A stretch of 64,000 nt of DNA from Antedon mediterranea (taxonomy: Eukaryota; Echinodermata; Crinoidea; Comatulida; Antedonidae). The DNA lies in NCBI RefSeq assembly GCF_964355755.1, contig NC_092675.1:4128312-4192311 (forward strand), in the 5' to 3' direction. Positions 61,517-64,000 of the stretch are shown here, piece by piece. How positions within the stretch are numbered: the stretch's first letter is position 1; each line of letters opens with the position of its first letter. The notes below the pieces were generated by a model. It saw only the letters and a list, made by a program, of their open reading frames with translations, was not told the origin of the DNA and searched no databases. Both the position numbers and the translations under genes were made by a program.

Positions 61517-64000
61517 CCTCCAAGATGAATGGTGAGGTACCCTCAGTTCCTATTACGACATTGGCCGGTATTTCAAGTCTTACAGACTGTAAGTATTGCA
61601 TACGTATTTCTTTATATTATTGTTGTGTAGGAGTTTGTTTCAGTCATTCTAAGCTTTTGTATCATGGGATCCTGATCTTAATCTTCTTTATATTTAGTGT
61701 TAACAGAGTTGCCGTTGCTCTCACCAATGCCCAATACTGTTGGCATACATATTTCTTTATATTATTGTTGTGTGGGAGTTTCTTCCAGTCATTCTAAGTT
61801 TTTTGTATTATAGGATCCTGATCTTACTGTTCTTTATCTTATAGTGTTATCAGAGTTGCCGTTGCCCTCCCCAATGCCTAATACTGTTGGCATACGTATT
61901 TCTTATATTATTGTTGTTTGGAAGTTTGTTCCAGTCACCCTAATTTTTTGTATTCTAGGATCCTGATCTTAATGTTCTTTATCTTTAGTGTTATCAGAGC
62001 TGCCGTTGCCCTCATCAATGCCCAATACTAAGTGATATTCAGTTATCCTAAGCTTTTGTATTATAGGATCCTGATCTTAATGTTCTTTATCTTTAGTGTT
62101 ATCAGAGCTGCCGCTGCCCTCACCAATGCCCAATACTAAGTGATATTCAGTTACGGTATCCTAAGCTTTTGTATTATAGGATCCTGATCTTAATGTTCTT
62201 TATCTTTAGTGTTATCAGAGCTGCCGTTGCCCTCACCAATGCCCAATACTAAGTGATATTCAGTTATCCTAAGCTTTTGTATTATAGGATCCTGATCTTA
62301 ATGTTCTTTATCTTTAGTGTTATCAGAGCTGCCGTTGCCCTCACCAATGCCCAATACTATTGGCAACAAAAGTTTGCTCTACAGTCCGCATGTTGCAGAA
62401 GAAGCCAGACGTTTGTTGAATGGTAAGGATGACAACAGTCTACTTCAAGTGGTCCAGGCTCTCAGTCAAACCAACACAGAATACATGTAAGTGATGATTC
62501 TTTAAAGATATTTTTGCTATTTAGAAAATTATTCTTTTAGTTCTTGTCTAGATTAAATTATTATATTATAAAATAACACATTAAGCACAGAACATTAGTT
62601 CTAAACCACCCGATGATATACTGAAATTTAATTTTTTTGAAATGAAAAATAAGGATGAAATCTGTGAGAATGAGAAAATGTCGCCCCATCCAAGACTTCA
62701 AATTAAATCATTAGAAAATAATAAAATAAGGATCTACTTACTGTTAGAGTAGAAACCCTAATTTACACACCCACTATGAAGGAGACACTTTGTCTGGTCC
62801 TGAATGGCGTCCCCTTAATAGGAGTTCTACTGTATCGAAATAAAATAAACATCACACTTTGGTGTTAAGATTTCAACCTCATGAATATGTCAAACTGTTT
62901 CCATCCATCTTGATCAACCATACCTTTTGTAGCTAACTATTAATTGTCACGTTTTGGCTGTTTGCCAAATTTTTCTATTTAATTGAAGTCGATATGATAT
63001 GAATTCATAATTATTCATAATTAATATGATTAATAATTATTACATCAACAGAAACATTCTATATTAGGAAAAAATTATTATTAAAGTTAAATTGATTCAA
63101 ACTGTACTTTTGTTGGTTAATGCTATTAAATGTGATATAGGATATCTCTGTTTTCTTTCTTACTCATTTTAATGACAATTATTTTTATTTTAGTGAGCTA
63201 AAAGATCGAACTATGAATGATGATATTGAGGGTGATGTACCACCCTTGCTGCAGACTATTCTGTCTCATAATCCTGGCATATTTAGCAAACAGAGTAGCC
63301 CCATGACCCAGATGGAAGGTAAGAGAACTTTATGTTCATAATCATGGTTTCTTTGTTGGTAATATGGCACTGATCAGTCGTATGCCTACAAATTACTAAA
63401 TTATCTATAGAAATGCTTGCAATAAAAAATCTTTCAGTTTAAAATTAAATCTGCAATACAACGCTGACATTTATTACATGAAATTAACATGAAATGAATA
63501 AATACATTCTATTTCAGCAAATTTAACCGATTTAATTTGAATAGTTGTATCATACAAAACCTCAACAGTCTGAATTATATGTCTCATTAAGTCAAAATAT
63601 TTTTTCATTTCGTCCTAATTTCGAGGGTTTCCGATATTGAGGGTTGAGATATTTTACCATGTAATGAGTTGCTCTATATAAGTCTTAGCAGGCTCACCAA
63701 GGCCAATAAAATATCTTTTTATTTGTGATTGGGTTATGTGAGATGGTCTGTATAAAATAATGAAACTTATTGTTGTGTGTCAGTTTATCACTTCAATGAA
63801 GCATATCATTAGAATAGTTTTTTCATTGTTCATTACCCTACATCTTCCAGGAGTATCACCTCGTACCGCCATGGCACCATCTCCATATTATCAGCAAGCT
63901 GACCCTTCACAGCAGCAGCAACAACCACAGCAGCAGCAGACTCAACAGCAGCAACACAGTCCTTATCCAACCTTTGGACAAGTCCAGGGTAGTCCCTCAG
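61517..64000 (+). CDS. NIPBL: Nipped-B-like cohesin loader, N-terminal exons (partial)
   Basis: NIPBL (Scc2 in yeast) loads cohesin on chromatin in the nucleus. Exons: 61517-61588 (ATG at 61525), 62318-62486, 63194-63318, 63851 to the window end. Junction phases agree throughout. The start MNGEVPSVPITTLAGISSLT and the blocks LLSELPLPSPMP, KSLLYSPHVAEEARRLL, IELKD and GDVPPLLQTILSHNP follow the highly conserved vertebrate N terminus, the region that binds the partner MAU2. Exon 4 opens a low-complexity segment rich in Gln, Pro and Ser (QQQQQPQQQQTQQQQ), as expected for the long disordered part. Most of the gene, including the HEAT repeats, lies beyond the window. The acceptor just before the start codon implies an upstream non-coding exon. 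The intron after the first coding exon carries decoy splice sites (separate entry). Confidence 0.95.
61589..62317 (+). repeat. Tandem array of intron end plus exon start (decoy 3' splice sites) in NIPBL intron
   Basis: Acceptor-like TTTAG or TATAG followed by copies of the first ~40 nt of NIPBL coding exon 2 occur at 61698, 61845, 61989, 62097 and 62210; the true exon starts at 62318. Spacing is 147, 144, 108, 113 and 108. Each unit also repeats the upstream intron (GGATCCTGATCTTAATGTTC). The first units continue into a longer ATTATTGTTGTGTGGGAGTT segment, which also follows the donor of coding exon 1. In the later units the copied codons hit an early TGA (ACT AAG TGA), so use of these sites without a new donor would truncate the protein. 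Confidence 0.92.
62600..62702 (-). mobile_element. Truncated copy 3 of the tRNA-bearing dispersed repeat
   Basis: In the NIPBL intron after coding exon 2. It matches the 3' half of the repeats at 22288 and 35786 (AACCACCCGATGATATACTG, GTGAGAATGAGAAAATGTCG, CCCCAT), then breaks off inside the T arm of the tRNA-like core. Confidence 0.65.

Noticed and set aside
1-64000. CRISPR arrays, bacterial operons, phage or integrated virus
   Set aside because: The tandem repeats lack unique spacers of constant size, the genes are spliced animal genes, and no viral polymerase or capsid motif was seen; the reverse-transcriptase fragments are non-LTR LINE tails.

Overview
This is an AT-rich, intron-rich animal nuclear window. 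It carries three recognisable protein-coding genes in its right half and a repeat-dense, apparently gene-free left half. The genes are single-copy metazoan types with standard GT-AG introns. They are embedded in many small DNA transposons, CR1/L2-like LINE ends, tRNA-derived SINEs and minisatellites. The window fits an invertebrate deuterostome, and an echinoderm (perhaps a crinoid) is my best guess. That guess is inference; no sequence here proves the species.

Layout. 1-36.6 kb: no gene I can support. It holds inverted-repeat elements (a TTAA-flanked element at 1163, a Harbinger-like element at 5897, a pogo/Tigger-like element at 14081, a TA-flanked element at 20087), LINE 3' ends, a tRNA-derived SINE, a dispersed repeat that contains a tRNA-like fold, and two minisatellites. 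36.6-46.9 kb (+): twelve exons of a pikachurin (EGFLAM) orthologue, with the order acidic Ser-Gly linker, EGF, LamG, EGF, LamG, EGF, LamG, stop. The N-terminal exons were not found. 51.2-59.0 kb (-): a complete 13-exon EIF2D gene (600 codons plus stop) whose exon phases all agree. 61.5-64.0 kb (+): the first four coding exons of NIPBL, the cohesin loader; the gene continues beyond the window.

Arrangement. EGFLAM and EIF2D converge (tail to tail). EIF2D and NIPBL are head to head, with start codons about 2.6 kb apart, so they may share a divergent promoter. In human, EGFLAM and NIPBL both lie in 5p13, so their proximity here may be an ancient linkage. The proteins do unrelated jobs: extracellular matrix and synapse, translation, and chromatin.

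Most unusual signal: the intron before NIPBL coding exon 2 is largely a tandem array of the end of that intron plus the first ~40 nt of the exon. It places five decoy 3' splice sites upstream of the real one. Also notable are a family of nearly palindromic ~130-155 bp elements, mostly clustered in and between the genes, and two copies of a LINE 3' end that are identical over 161 bp.
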